This document shows positions 35,811 to 44,006 of a stretch of 64,000 nucleotides of DNA, one piece after another (position 1 is the first letter of the stretch; each line of letters begins with the position of its first letter). Position numbers and translations under genes: made by a program. The notes beneath the pieces are model-generated. The model was not told where the DNA came from, did no database searches, and was given only the letters and a program-made list of their open reading frames with translations. Origin of the DNA: Bernardetia sp042180575 (GTDB lineage: Bacteria > Bacteroidota > Bacteroidia > Cytophagales > Bernardetiaceae); assembly GCF_042180575.1 (NCBI RefSeq), contig NZ_CP170094.1, positions 1,860,001 to 1,924,000 on the forward strand. The letters are read 5' to 3'.

Positions 35811-35833
35811 AGTGTGAATTAAAGTATTAGAAA

Positions 35834-37843
35834 TTATTTTTTAACAAATTTCTCTGTCAAAACTTGTCCTGTTTTTAGATTAGATATTCTAAGAATATAC
35901 AATCCTTTAGAGAACGAAGATAAATTTTGATTAAAATTCTGAATTCCTTTTTCATAGTTCTCAGTATTCTTAGCAACTGATTTTCCATTACTATCAAAAA
36001 TTTCTAGTTGAATATCTGAATTAGAAGAAGGAATTGCAAAGACAAAATTAACAGTGTTTTGAGCAGGGTTTGGATATATTTTTTGAATCTCAAACTTTGT
36101 AATTACACCTTGATTATCAATAGCTATTGTTTTGGTATAAGTAAATGTTCCATCCAAATCTACTTGCTTCAATCTATAATAATTGATTCCATTTTGTGGC
36201 TCATCATCCCAATATTGATAAATTTGATTTTCCATCTTTTTATTTCCACACTTCAAATCTCCTATTTTGACAAAATCCATTGCATCATTACTTCTCTCTA
36301 TTTCAAAATGAGAAGTATTAAACTCTCTAGCTGTTGCCCAATGCAATAAATTTTGGTCTTTGACTTTTTCTCCATCAAATTCGGTTAGTTCCAAAGGTAA
36401 AACCACACAGTCTAATCCTGCTGTTCCAGAGAAAGCAATGTCAAAACCAATACCTGTGGCACTAAAATTATTAATTACAATATAGTATCTTTCTCCAGCT
36501 ACCACATTCAAATCATCATTGAATGGATTACCACCACCTGGATTTTCAGAGTTAGGGTCAGGGTCATTATCACCAAATCCACCTGCTAAACCTGTATCTA
36601 ATCCTGTCGTTCCTCCTGCACCTGTACTAGAACTTGCATTACAAGATACACTATTTCCTCCTACTATACCTGCACAAGTATTTGCACGAAAAAGATTAAA
36701 ATCATAATCATCTCCTCCTGGATTTTGAGAATCTATTACAAAGCCTAGAGTTCCAGAAGTTTGAATTTCAAAATTAAGCCAAATAGATTGTAATTCCGTT
36801 TCATCAAATCCTCCTGTAAAACAATTTCCAATATTACTATCTACTGCTCCAGGACCAAAACTATTCGTATTAAAAGAAGAACTACTACACAAAGGAAAAC
36901 TAACATCACAATCTGAATATTGGTTTTGGATGCAAATATCCATAGTCCCTGTTCCACCATTATTCTCCCATACACGCAAATAATAGGTATTTCCCCCTAT
37001 AAGATTGTACTCTAATATTCTTGACATATTACCAGTTCCTCCATTGTTATCACAATCGATTGATACAAGTGAGCCACATGTACCATCAGGTGCATGATAA
37101 AGCTCCATTCCACTATTTGTAATCGAACCTGCTTCTGTATCAATAACTGCTTGTCCACCTGCTGGAGCTACAAATCTATACCATACATCCTCTGCACCAG
37201 TACCATTAGCACAAGAAGGGTCTCCGCCGAAAGTATTACTATAAGTAGCTCCTACATTTGTGATTTCTCCAAAAACACACTCAAACTGCCCTACATCTAA
37301 ATCAAATGCTCCTGTGCATTCATCGTTAGCTGGGGGTAAAACAGAATGTACACATATACCAAAATCACCTGTTCCTCCATTAAACCCCCACATTCTTATG
37401 TAATAAATTTGACCATTAACTAAATCAGTTCTTGTAATAAGTGATAAAGTTCCAGCACCTCCATCATCATCACATTCTACAGATGTAAGTGTATTACATG
37501 TTCCATCTGTAGAAGTATATAATTCAATACCTGTATCTCCAAGAGAACCTATTTGTGTTTCAATAGTAATATTACTAGCTACTGCTTCAAAACGATACCA
37601 TACATCTTCTAAAGTTGTTGGGTCAAAGCCACCACCGAATGCACAACTAGGGTTTCCTCCTGATGCAGCGTTTCCAGATGTAGACCCTACATTTGTACTT
37701 GGGACAGAAACACAACCTGTTGTGCTAACAATAATGGTAGGAGCAGATGAACAATCGTCAGACTGCCCATATAAATCAATATTAATAAAGCAACACAAAA
37801 AAACAGTTGCTAAAAAATGAAGTAAGTAATTTTTGTTTTCCAT
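35834..37843 (-). CDS. secreted repeat protein with type IX secretion sorting domain
   Basis: 669 aa. Signal peptide (1-26, cut near LYGQ). Two close ~140-residue repeats (~27-170 and 172-310), each with 'DPTTLEDVWYRFEA...GDTGIELYTSTDGTCNTLTSVECDDDGG..GTGDFGIC', then a diverged third (~311-480). Such modules resemble carbohydrate- or prepeptidase-like beta domains. The final ~90 residues ('KIYPNPAQNTVNFVF...LEIFDSNGKSV...GLYILRISN..GQVLTEKFVKK') form a type A T9SS C-terminal domain, so the protein is exported across the outer membrane. Cargo role unknown; adhesion is possible. Confidence 0.9.
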   Translation of the reverse strand: MENKNYLLHFLATVFLCCFINIDLYGQSDDCSSAPTIIVSTTGCVSVPSTNVGSTSGNAASGGNPSCAFGGGFDPTTLEDVWYRFEAVASNITIETQIGSLGDTGIELYTSTDGTCNTLTSVECDDDGGAGTLSLITRTDLVNGQIYYIRMWGFNGGTGDFGICVHSVLPPANDECTGAFDLDVGQFECVFGEITNVGATYSNTFGGDPSCANGTGAEDVWYRFVAPAGGQAVIDTEAGSITNSGMELYHAPDGTCGSLVSIDCDNNGGTGNMSRILEYNLIGGNTYYLRVWENNGGTGTMDICIQNQYSDCDVSFPLCSSSSFNTNSFGPGAVDSNIGNCFTGGFDETELQSIWLNFEIQTSGTLGFVIDSQNPGGDDYDFNLFRANTCAGIVGGNSVSCNASSSTGAGGTTGLDTGLAGGFGDNDPDPNSENPGGGNPFNDDLNVVAGERYYIVINNFSATGIGFDIAFSGTAGLDCVVLPLELTEFDGEKVKDQNLLHWATAREFNTSHFEIERSNDAMDFVKIGDLKCGNKKMENQIYQYWDDEPQNGINYYRLKQVDLDGTFTYTKTIAIDNQGVITKFEIQKIYPNPAQNTVNFVFAIPSSNSDIQLEIFDSNGKSVAKNTENYEKGIQNFNQNLSSFSKGLYILRISNLKTGQVLTEKFVKK

Positions 37844-37940
37844 AGTATTTTTAATAATTTAATCCATATTTTTCCTAAAAATAATGATAATTATTGAGTT
37901 TTAAATTATTTTTGCCAAAAAAATAAAACAATTCATCATT

Positions 37941-38660
37941 TCAAGCTTTTTTGGTTGTTATTTTAAAACCTACACGAGGAATATTCTCTATTTGGATAGT
38001 TTCATCTTCCTTCAAATACTTGCGTAATCTTGAAATAAAAACATCCAAACTTCTCCCCAAAAAATAATCATCATCTCCCCAAAGTTCTTTTAAGATAAAT
38101 TCTCTCCTCAAAACCTGTTCTTTATTTTTACAAAAAAGCTCTAATAATTCAACTTCTCTTGAAGTAAGAGAATATTTATTTTGGGAAGGAGAAAGCAATA
38201 GTAGATTTTTTACATCAAAACTATACTTTCCTATTTCTATAACGGAATTTTGATCGATAAGATTATGTACTAATAAAGGATTTTCTGTAATTATCGAACG
38301 CCTCAAAAACACCTCCATCTTTAAAACTAACTCTTCTATACTAAAAGGTTTTGTCAGATAATCATCTGCACCAATTCGAAGAGCATGTAAACGGTCTTCT
38401 TGTAATGATTTGGCAGTCAGAAAAAGTATCGGAATTTGTTTATTTTTTGTTCGTATTTTTTGAGCTAACTCAAAACCATCTAGTTTTGGAAGCATGACAT
38501 CAAAAATGCACAAGTCAAAGTTATTTTTTTCATCTTCAAAAACTTCAAAAGCTGTTTGTCCATCTTTTATCCATTCAATTTCATAACCTTCTAGTGTTAA
38601 ATGGTCTTTTACTACAAACCCTAGTGTAGGGTCATCTTCTACAAATAATATCTTTTTCAT
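37941..38660 (-). CDS. OmpR-family response regulator
   Basis: 239 aa. Receiver domain (1-120): acidic pocket 'VEDD', phospho-acceptor Asp in 'LCIFDVMLPKLDG', Thr in 'FLTAKS', Lys in 'DYLTKPF'. A winged-helix Trans_reg_C DNA-binding domain covers ~140-237 ('LTSREVELLELFCKNKEQVLRREFILKELWGDDDYFLGRSLDVFISRLRKYL'). No sensor kinase is adjacent. It starts 20 bp after the stop of the membrane PD-(D/E)XK gene on the same strand, so the two may be cotranscribed. Confidence 0.9.
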   Translation of the reverse strand: MKKILFVEDDPTLGFVVKDHLTLEGYEIEWIKDGQTAFEVFEDEKNNFDLCIFDVMLPKLDGFELAQKIRTKNKQIPILFLTAKSLQEDRLHALRIGADDYLTKPFSIEELVLKMEVFLRRSIITENPLLVHNLIDQNSVIEIGKYSFDVKNLLLLSPSQNKYSLTSREVELLELFCKNKEQVLRREFILKELWGDDDYFLGRSLDVFISRLRKYLKEDETIQIENIPRVGFKITTKKA

Positions 38661-38680
38661 AAATTATTTCATTCTCAAAA

Positions 38681-39859
38681 TTATCTTACCCTAGAAAAAG
38701 CCTCAAAAACCCAGTTCAGAATTACCATCATTAGCGATTGAACAGGAACTCCAATCACAAAAGGAACAAAATAATTCATCATTCGCCAAGATTCTTCTAC
38801 TTTATAATAATGATTTCTACTCCACCAACAATACCAGTATTCAGAGCAACAGGTACGACACATTTCATCTGTTCCAAACAAAAACTCACTCAAAACAAGG
38901 GAAGGGATAACGACGATAAGTGTCGCAAAAATGACTTTATTATTAAAAACAAAAGGTAGATTTTTTCCTTTTTTCTTACGGTTTCGTGCTGTTCTTTTTT
39001 CGGTAAGTTTAGGAAAAAGTTTGCGTTTGAATCCCCACATCATAACTAAAGTAGTCAGAATAGGAACAGTCCAATACAAATGTCCGTAATGAATACGCTC
39101 TTTTACCAACCAACGAGTATGATTATCGATTTGAGCTGTGATAACTTTTGCATTAAACCAACTTATCAGAAAACCTATAAAAATGAATACAAAAGCAAAA
39201 AGAAAAGCATCAGTAAGCCAAGGTTTTTTGGCTTGAGGAATGATATAATTTTTATAAAATGCTTTTAATGAGTGTTTTATTGTCCAAAAAGTTTCATTAA
39301 ATGCACCTGTAAATTTTGAAGAAGTCGAAAAAGAAGGCAAATTATCAATTTCTATATACTCTCTACCATTCTTTACTGGTTTGGTCTTGTAATAGGTATT
39401 TCGTTTTTGAGAAGTAACCCAAACATACTTTCCATAAAGTTGATTATCATAGGATTTTCCTTGTTCGACAGCTTCTAAAAACGCTCTTTTTCCTACATCA
39501 GCACGCTTACATTCGATAATTACTTCATCGTTTGTGTGTTGATTATCTGAAAATATAACAATATCAACAAATCTATAACTAGAACCCATTTTTACTTTGC
39601 GTTCAAAAGCTATTCTACTAGGCGAGTATTTTTTTTCTGTTACAAGTTTTATGTATGCCCACGCCCTAACTTCTTCTTCAGGTTCCCAACGCAAGCGCAT
39701 AGATTGATGAGGATAAAAAACATAACGGTCTGTTCCTGTTCCATCGAAGCGAATAAGTCCTTCCAAAACTCCTTGTTTGAGTATTTCGGTCATTTTGTAA
39801 GGATCTAAGGATTTTACAGTTTTTTTATTATTTCTTGTTGAGGTAGAGTTTGTAGCCAA
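38681..39859 (-). CDS. membrane-anchored PD-(D/E)XK nuclease-like protein (HSDR_N type)
   Basis: 392 aa. The N-terminal ~180 residues match the type I restriction enzyme R-subunit N-terminal nuclease (HSDR_N_2): 'RLRWEPEEEVRAWAYIKLV', Asp99 in 'RFVDIVIFSD', Glu116-x-Lys118 in 'EVIIECKRA' and Gln133-x3-Tyr137 in 'EQGKSY'. Thus the catalytic set D...ExK plus QxxxY appears intact. The C-terminal half has about four membrane helices (~215-235, 258-276, 302-322, 358-384), a basic loop and a Cys cluster (CRTCC...C, ~327-338). A nuclease fold tied to the membrane suggests defence against incoming DNA, which is inference. A response regulator follows 20 bp later. Confidence 0.75.
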   Translation of the reverse strand: MATNSTSTRNNKKTVKSLDPYKMTEILKQGVLEGLIRFDGTGTDRYVFYPHQSMRLRWEPEEEVRAWAYIKLVTEKKYSPSRIAFERKVKMGSSYRFVDIVIFSDNQHTNDEVIIECKRADVGKRAFLEAVEQGKSYDNQLYGKYVWVTSQKRNTYYKTKPVKNGREYIEIDNLPSFSTSSKFTGAFNETFWTIKHSLKAFYKNYIIPQAKKPWLTDAFLFAFVFIFIGFLISWFNAKVITAQIDNHTRWLVKERIHYGHLYWTVPILTTLVMMWGFKRKLFPKLTEKRTARNRKKKGKNLPFVFNNKVIFATLIVVIPSLVLSEFLFGTDEMCRTCCSEYWYCWWSRNHYYKVEESWRMMNYFVPFVIGVPVQSLMMVILNWVFEAFSRVR

Positions 39860-40007
39860 TTTTTGAATAAATTAAATACGTAAGTTGGATAGAATGAAGC
39901 TAAAATACAGCTAGAATAAAAGTAATACTAAAAATGCGTTTTTTTTACTAAAAATCCTAACTTGATTTATCAAAATACTAACTTTTGCTATTTTTTTTGG
40001 CAATATT

Positions 40008-41255
40008 TCAAAACTCTCTGTCTTTCCATTTTACCTTTTTTGTTTTCAAAAAATAAATTCCTACTAAGAAATATAAAAATGATTCTATCAAACAGAAAAG
40101 AAAAATTTGTATTATAGTTGTCGGTAGAGACACCGACAAAGGCAAGAGTTTTAATTTTATAAAAAATGAAATAATCAGTAAAAAATTAATTATTGAAATT
40201 ATAAAAATTGATAGAATGAAGTAAAAATTTCCACTCAAAATTATTCCTAGTAGTATTCCTAACAAAAAGATAATTCTGAATAAATAAGCTATCAAAATTC
40301 CTTTTTTAAGAAAATTAGAAAACTGCCAAGCTCCACAAAACCAACGATGACGCTGTAAAATCCAATCTTTTAGAGTAGGTTCTGCTTCTGTGAAAGCTAA
40401 AGATTGAGGATTGAAAAGATGAAGGAAGAATTGATTTTTGTTTATAAGTCGCTCGTGAGGACACGAGCAACGGTGTTTTTTTTGCTTTTCTAATTGTCTG
40501 ACACTTTGAAGTGTCTGACAATTTTGTTTTTCCTGCCGTTGTTGGTGTCCCCACCAACGCCCATTTATGTGATTTTGAAAGGCTTTAAAAAGAGCTACAT
40601 CTTCAGTTACTGAAAACTCAATGTTTTCATATCCTCCTATTTCTTGATACGTCTTTTTATCAAAAATGAGATTATTTCCCATTGCAGTTTGTGGAAAATG
40701 GAGTTTTGAAAAAATGGCTAAAATTCCCTGTCCAAAGACCCAGTCTATTATTTGAAAAGTAGTAAGAAATTGTTGTTGGTGTCGCTTCGTTAAAACACCA
40801 ACAACGGCATTATTTAATTTGGGAATTGTCGTTCCCATTACCATTTTTATATATTCTTTTTGATAATATTTTTTTACTAATTCTTTGAGCCAATTTTGAT
40901 TTACTAAAATATCAGCATCTAATAAAATAATGGTTTCTCCTTCTGAATGATTGATTAATTGATGAATAACATTTACTTTGCCTTTCAGATTTATTTCTTT
41001 ATTTGAATTTTCTATTTTAAAATACTTAAAATTTATTTTTTGATTTTCTTGAATGAATTTGTTTCTAAATTTCTTTATAATTCCTGCACTCTCATCTATT
41101 GAATCATCATCTCCAATCAAGATTTCTAATTCAAAATTATTGTTATTTTTTTCTGTTTTGTAAAATTCATTTATAGCTAGTTGTAAATTATCTAAGCAAG
41201 ATAAAATTATTCTTTCTTCATTTCTGACGGCTACTAGAATACTTATTTTTTTCAT
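40008..41255 (-). CDS. family 2 glycosyltransferase with in-frame palindromic insertions
   Basis: 415 aa. GT-A motifs are intact: N-terminal 'KISILVAVRNEE', Asp113-Ala-Asp115 in 'ILLDADILV', Glu218-Asp219 in 'SVTEDVALF', and QRHRW (301-305). C-terminal membrane helices (~315-345, 348-372, 380-405) place it in the inner membrane like processive or lipid-linked GT2 enzymes. Three segments are encoded by REP palindromes rather than by typical protein sequence: ~151-162 (VVGVLTKRHQQ), ~230-273 (a Gln/Arg/Cys-rich block between the ED and QxxRW motifs), and ~373-379 (LSVSLPT). All keep the frame open. Donor and acceptor unknown. Confidence 0.85.
   Translation of the reverse strand: MKKISILVAVRNEERIILSCLDNLQLAINEFYKTEKNNNNFELEILIGDDDSIDESAGIIKKFRNKFIQENQKINFKYFKIENSNKEINLKGKVNVIHQLINHSEGETIILLDADILVNQNWLKELVKKYYQKEYIKMVMGTTIPKLNNAVVGVLTKRHQQQFLTTFQIIDWVFGQGILAIFSKLHFPQTAMGNNLIFDKKTYQEIGGYENIEFSVTEDVALFKAFQNHINGRWWGHQQRQEKQNCQTLQSVRQLEKQKKHRCSCPHERLINKNQFFLHLFNPQSLAFTEAEPTLKDWILQRHRWFCGAWQFSNFLKKGILIAYLFRIIFLLGILLGIILSGNFYFILSIFIISIINFLLIISFFIKLKLLPLSVSLPTTIIQIFLFCLIESFLYFLVGIYFLKTKKVKWKDREF
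40120..40137. repeat. in-frame REP palindrome in the glycosyltransferase (copy 1)
   Basis: GTCGGTAGAGACACCGAC followed by AAAGG; lies in codons ~373-379, between two membrane helices. Confidence 0.8.
40451..40558. repeat. in-frame REPIN-like pair in the glycosyltransferase
   Basis: GCTCGTGAGGACACGAGC (40451-40468) with AACGG, then a spacer holding a second-family palindrome TTGTCTGACAC..GTGTCTGACAA (40494-40521), then CCGTT and the inverted unit GTTGGTGTCCCCACCAAC (40541-40558). The whole block is translated as residues ~230-271. Confidence 0.88.
40772..40805. repeat. in-frame palindrome variant in the glycosyltransferase
   Basis: Arms GTTGTTGGTGT and ACACCAACAAC around a 12-nt loop instead of the usual 4-nt centre, followed by GGC. 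Encodes residues ~151-161. Confidence 0.75.
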
Positions 41256-41330
41256 TAGATATAGAACTCGGTATTATAATTTATGTATTTATCAGTCTAT
41301 GCTTCTTTATTAGCTGATTTGCCAACTATC

Positions 41331-41403
41331 TTGTCAGTACACCTTCAAGGTGTCAGACAATTTAGTCCAACATAGCTGTCTGACACTCTGAAGTGTCTGA
41401 CAG
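41331..41403. repeat. inverted pair of TGTCTGACAC-type palindromes
   Basis: 41331-41360 (TTGTCAG..ACCTTCAAGGTGTCAGACAA) and 41376-41403 (CTGTCTGACACTCTGAAGTG TCTGACAG) are inverted copies of the palindrome inside the glycosyltransferase at 40494. They occupy the leader of the glycosyltransferase gene, downstream of aat. Confidence 0.75.
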
Positions 41404-41478
41404 GGACATAAAGCAAGAATAGAATACCGAGGTCATGTTAGATATAAATAAGGTTGCTCATGTCCCACAAACAATAAA

Positions 41479-42192
41479 TTACGAAAAAATAAATTCAGCT
41501 GAATCATTAAAATTGGTTTCAAATTTTTCTTTATCAAAAGATTTTTCCTTTCCTTTTTCTAATCGCTCTATAAATCCTGCACGAGGAATCATATCAGCTC
41601 CAAACCTAGCCAAATGCTCTGTGTAAACCTGACAATCAATCATTTGAAAATTATTAGCTAATAAGTTTTTTACCAAGACTACAAAACCAACCTTTGAAGC
41701 ATTATCTTCTAGCGCAAACATAGACTCCCCAAAAAAACATGTTCCTACAATCTCTCCATACAATCCTCCTACTAATTCATTTTCTCGCCAAACCTCTACC
41801 GAATGAGCAAAACCTTCGTAATGAAGATTGATAAAAGCCTGTTGCATTTCAGAAGTAATCCAAGTTCCATGTTGGTTGGGTCGGTAAGCCATTTTACAGT
41901 TTTGCATCACTCTTTCGAAGGCTTGATTAAAAGTAACTCTAAACTGCTGTTTTCTTAAAATCGGTCTAAGACTCTTAGAAAATTTAAAATTTTGAGGTAA
42001 AATAACAAAACGAGGGTCAGGCGACCACCATAAAACTGGACTATATTCAGAATACCACGGAAAAATTCCGTTATTATAGGCTTTTTTGATTCGTTCTTCT
42101 GATAAATCTCCACCAACAGCCAAAAGTCCATCATCATCAGAATACTGAACAGGAGGAAAATCTAATGTATTTGGATTAAGACGATATGCCAT
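41479..42192 (-). CDS. aat: leucyl/phenylalanyl-tRNA--protein transferase
   Basis: 237 aa. It adds Leu or Phe to proteins with N-terminal Lys/Arg, marking them for ClpAP/ClpS. Signatures: 'FPPVQYSDDDGLLAVGGDLSEERIKKAYNNGIFPWYSEYSPVLWWSPDPRFVI' and 'HGTWITSEMQQAFINLHYEGFAHSVEVWRENELVGGLYGEIVGTCFFGESMF', then 'MIDCQVYTEHLARFGADMIPRAGF'. Full length. Confidence 0.95.
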   Translation of the reverse strand: MAYRLNPNTLDFPPVQYSDDDGLLAVGGDLSEERIKKAYNNGIFPWYSEYSPVLWWSPDPRFVILPQNFKFSKSLRPILRKQQFRVTFNQAFERVMQNCKMAYRPNQHGTWITSEMQQAFINLHYEGFAHSVEVWRENELVGGLYGEIVGTCFFGESMFALEDNASKVGFVVLVKNLLANNFQMIDCQVYTEHLARFGADMIPRAGFIERLEKGKEKSFDKEKFETNFNDSAEFIFS

Positions 42193-42261
42193 GAAATAAA
42201 GTTAGAAATATGAAGTTAGAATTTAGAAGTAAAACCAAAGTTAGAAATTAGATTTTATAAA

Positions 42262-42304
42262 AAATAAAAAAAGTCTTACAAAAATAAATTTCTGTAAGAC
42301 TTTT
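42262..42304 (-). terminator. terminator after the SGNH hydrolase gene
   Basis: AAAAGTCTTACA and TGTAAGACTTTT form the stem; on the minus strand a T-run follows. Confidence 0.85.
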
Positions 42305-42333
42305 ATGTAAAACTAATGATTAGTTATAATGAT

Positions 42334-43860
42334 TTATGGGAACAATACACCACGATAATCATTTACATTAATCAATGATAATTTTGCATTGTATTTTGCG
42401 TTGATAGCTTTAATAAATTCATTTCCTGCAAGTGCATAACCACGTTGAGTAAGGTGAATTCCATCTAAACTAAATGCACCACCTGTTACAAAACTAGGGC
42501 TATAACCAACACCTTGATAAGAAAAACCAGATATTACTTTGCTAAAGAAGTCATTAATATCTACATACGCATATTTTGAACCTGCTGCATCTTGGATAAC
42601 ACCATTGTATGCATCAATAGCTGCATTTACTTTTGCTTGTTCACTTACATCTAATACCAGACTTTCAGGAAGAACTGGAAGAGCTTGAAATTCTGGACTA
42701 GCAGTATAAGCAAGAACTGTAAGAAGTATCAAATCATCTGGAGTAGCCGAACGCAAACCTGTTGGATTGGTAGCACTAGGAGTGCTTCTAATAATAAAAG
42801 GATTTGCTCCTTCTGAAACAGTAGGGCGAAATTGAGATGGTATTGCTTCATAATTTGATTCTACTGCTGCATCTATTGCTCCTTGTACTCTAGCTGCAAT
42901 ATCGGCTTGTCCTTCTGCACTTGCTAGATAAGCATCTGCTGCTGCTGTTGCCTCTGCTTCACTAAGTCCTGCAGCTATACCCCCATCTATTCTTGCCTGT
43001 CTTAATCCAGCAGTCACTTGTGCTGTAATAGCAGGTCGATTAGCTTCTGCTTGTTGTCTTATTCCACCTTTAATGGTTGCTTCAATTCCTGCATTTACTT
43101 GTGCAGCAAGTGCTGCATCAATTACAAAAGCATTATAAGTAGCTGTTGTGAAATAAGGAGCAGCTAAGATATTAGGGATATTAGCGATTGCCCCACCACT
43201 AGCACCATCCATCTCAGTCAAGATTTTGTCAAAGTCAGTTCTGAATTCTTCTACTGGAGTGATTGCATCGCCTCCTTGGTCACCACCCGAAGTCGCATAA
43301 CCAAGTACGTCATTGTTTCCAATCCAAAGCGTAAAAAAAGTAGGGTTTTGAGCTGCTGCTTCTCCTGCTATTGTAGCTCCAGGGTTAGATGCAAAGCGAG
43401 CATAGTATGGATTACCTTGTGCCGAACCATAACCAACTTGTGTTAAGTTTTTTACTCTAGCACCTGGTACACCCATATTTTGATAAGGACCTCCACTTGC
43501 AACAGATGCAAACGCACTTGGGTCAGGAGCAACAGGCGAAGGAGAACCATTAACTAATTGTAGATAACCACTACCATTGCCTGCTGGCATAAGAGGAGTT
43601 GAGAAGTTTAGGCTTGAATTCACTTCTTTCATACTCTTAGCCATCATCTCAGGATAAGAATTGATTTGTGATTCACGATATACTCCCCCATCTGCATAAC
43701 CTGCTGTGAGTGAGTTTCCTAAAGCTACATAAGTTGTAAAGTCTGCACTACCACTTACAGGTGTTTCGACTTCAATTTCTGGCTGACAAGCAAAAAGCCC
43801 CATAGTAGCAAGCATAGCTACACCTGTCCAGCGTGAAAAAAATTTGTTGTATAATTTCAT
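42334..43860 (-). CDS. SGNH/GDSL hydrolase lipoprotein with Ala-rich insertion
   Basis: 508 aa. Lipobox GLFAC (Cys25). Block I 'YVALGNSLTAGYADG' contains the nucleophile Ser, block III 'LWIGNNDVLGYA' the oxyanion Asn, and block V 'LDGIHLTQRGYAL' (Asp465, His468) the rest of the triad. Between blocks III and V lies an unusual Ala/Gln/Glu-rich helical segment (~245-340, 'AAQVNAGIEATIKGGIRQQAEANRPAITAQV...'). It is followed by an FadL-type channel gene on the same strand, a pairing common in Bacteroidota, which suggests release and uptake of lipid or fatty acid (inference). Confidence 0.88.
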   Translation of the reverse strand: MKLYNKFFSRWTGVAMLATMGLFACQPEIEVETPVSGSADFTTYVALGNSLTAGYADGGVYRESQINSYPEMMAKSMKEVNSSLNFSTPLMPAGNGSGYLQLVNGSPSPVAPDPSAFASVASGGPYQNMGVPGARVKNLTQVGYGSAQGNPYYARFASNPGATIAGEAAAQNPTFFTLWIGNNDVLGYATSGGDQGGDAITPVEEFRTDFDKILTEMDGASGGAIANIPNILAAPYFTTATYNAFVIDAALAAQVNAGIEATIKGGIRQQAEANRPAITAQVTAGLRQARIDGGIAAGLSEAEATAAADAYLASAEGQADIAARVQGAIDAAVESNYEAIPSQFRPTVSEGANPFIIRSTPSATNPTGLRSATPDDLILLTVLAYTASPEFQALPVLPESLVLDVSEQAKVNAAIDAYNGVIQDAAGSKYAYVDINDFFSKVISGFSYQGVGYSPSFVTGGAFSLDGIHLTQRGYALAGNEFIKAINAKYNAKLSLINVNDYRGVLFP

Positions 43861-44006
43861 AATGAATATATGCTAATTTTTGTATTTTTTTAAATAATAT
43901 AAATTAATGTACTGTAAAATTTAATGATTTTTGTAAATGCTATTTTTGGTTTAATTTTTAATCCTCAAATTAATCACTAACCATTAATAACTAATCACTA
44001 TAATTT

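Noticed and set aside
38681..39859. Type I restriction-modification locus
   Set aside because: Only the nuclease-type N-terminal domain is present; there is no helicase domain, HsdM or HsdS.
40008..41255. Pseudogene call for the glycosyltransferase
   Set aside because: Despite the inserted repeats the frame is open throughout and all catalytic motifs and membrane helices are present.
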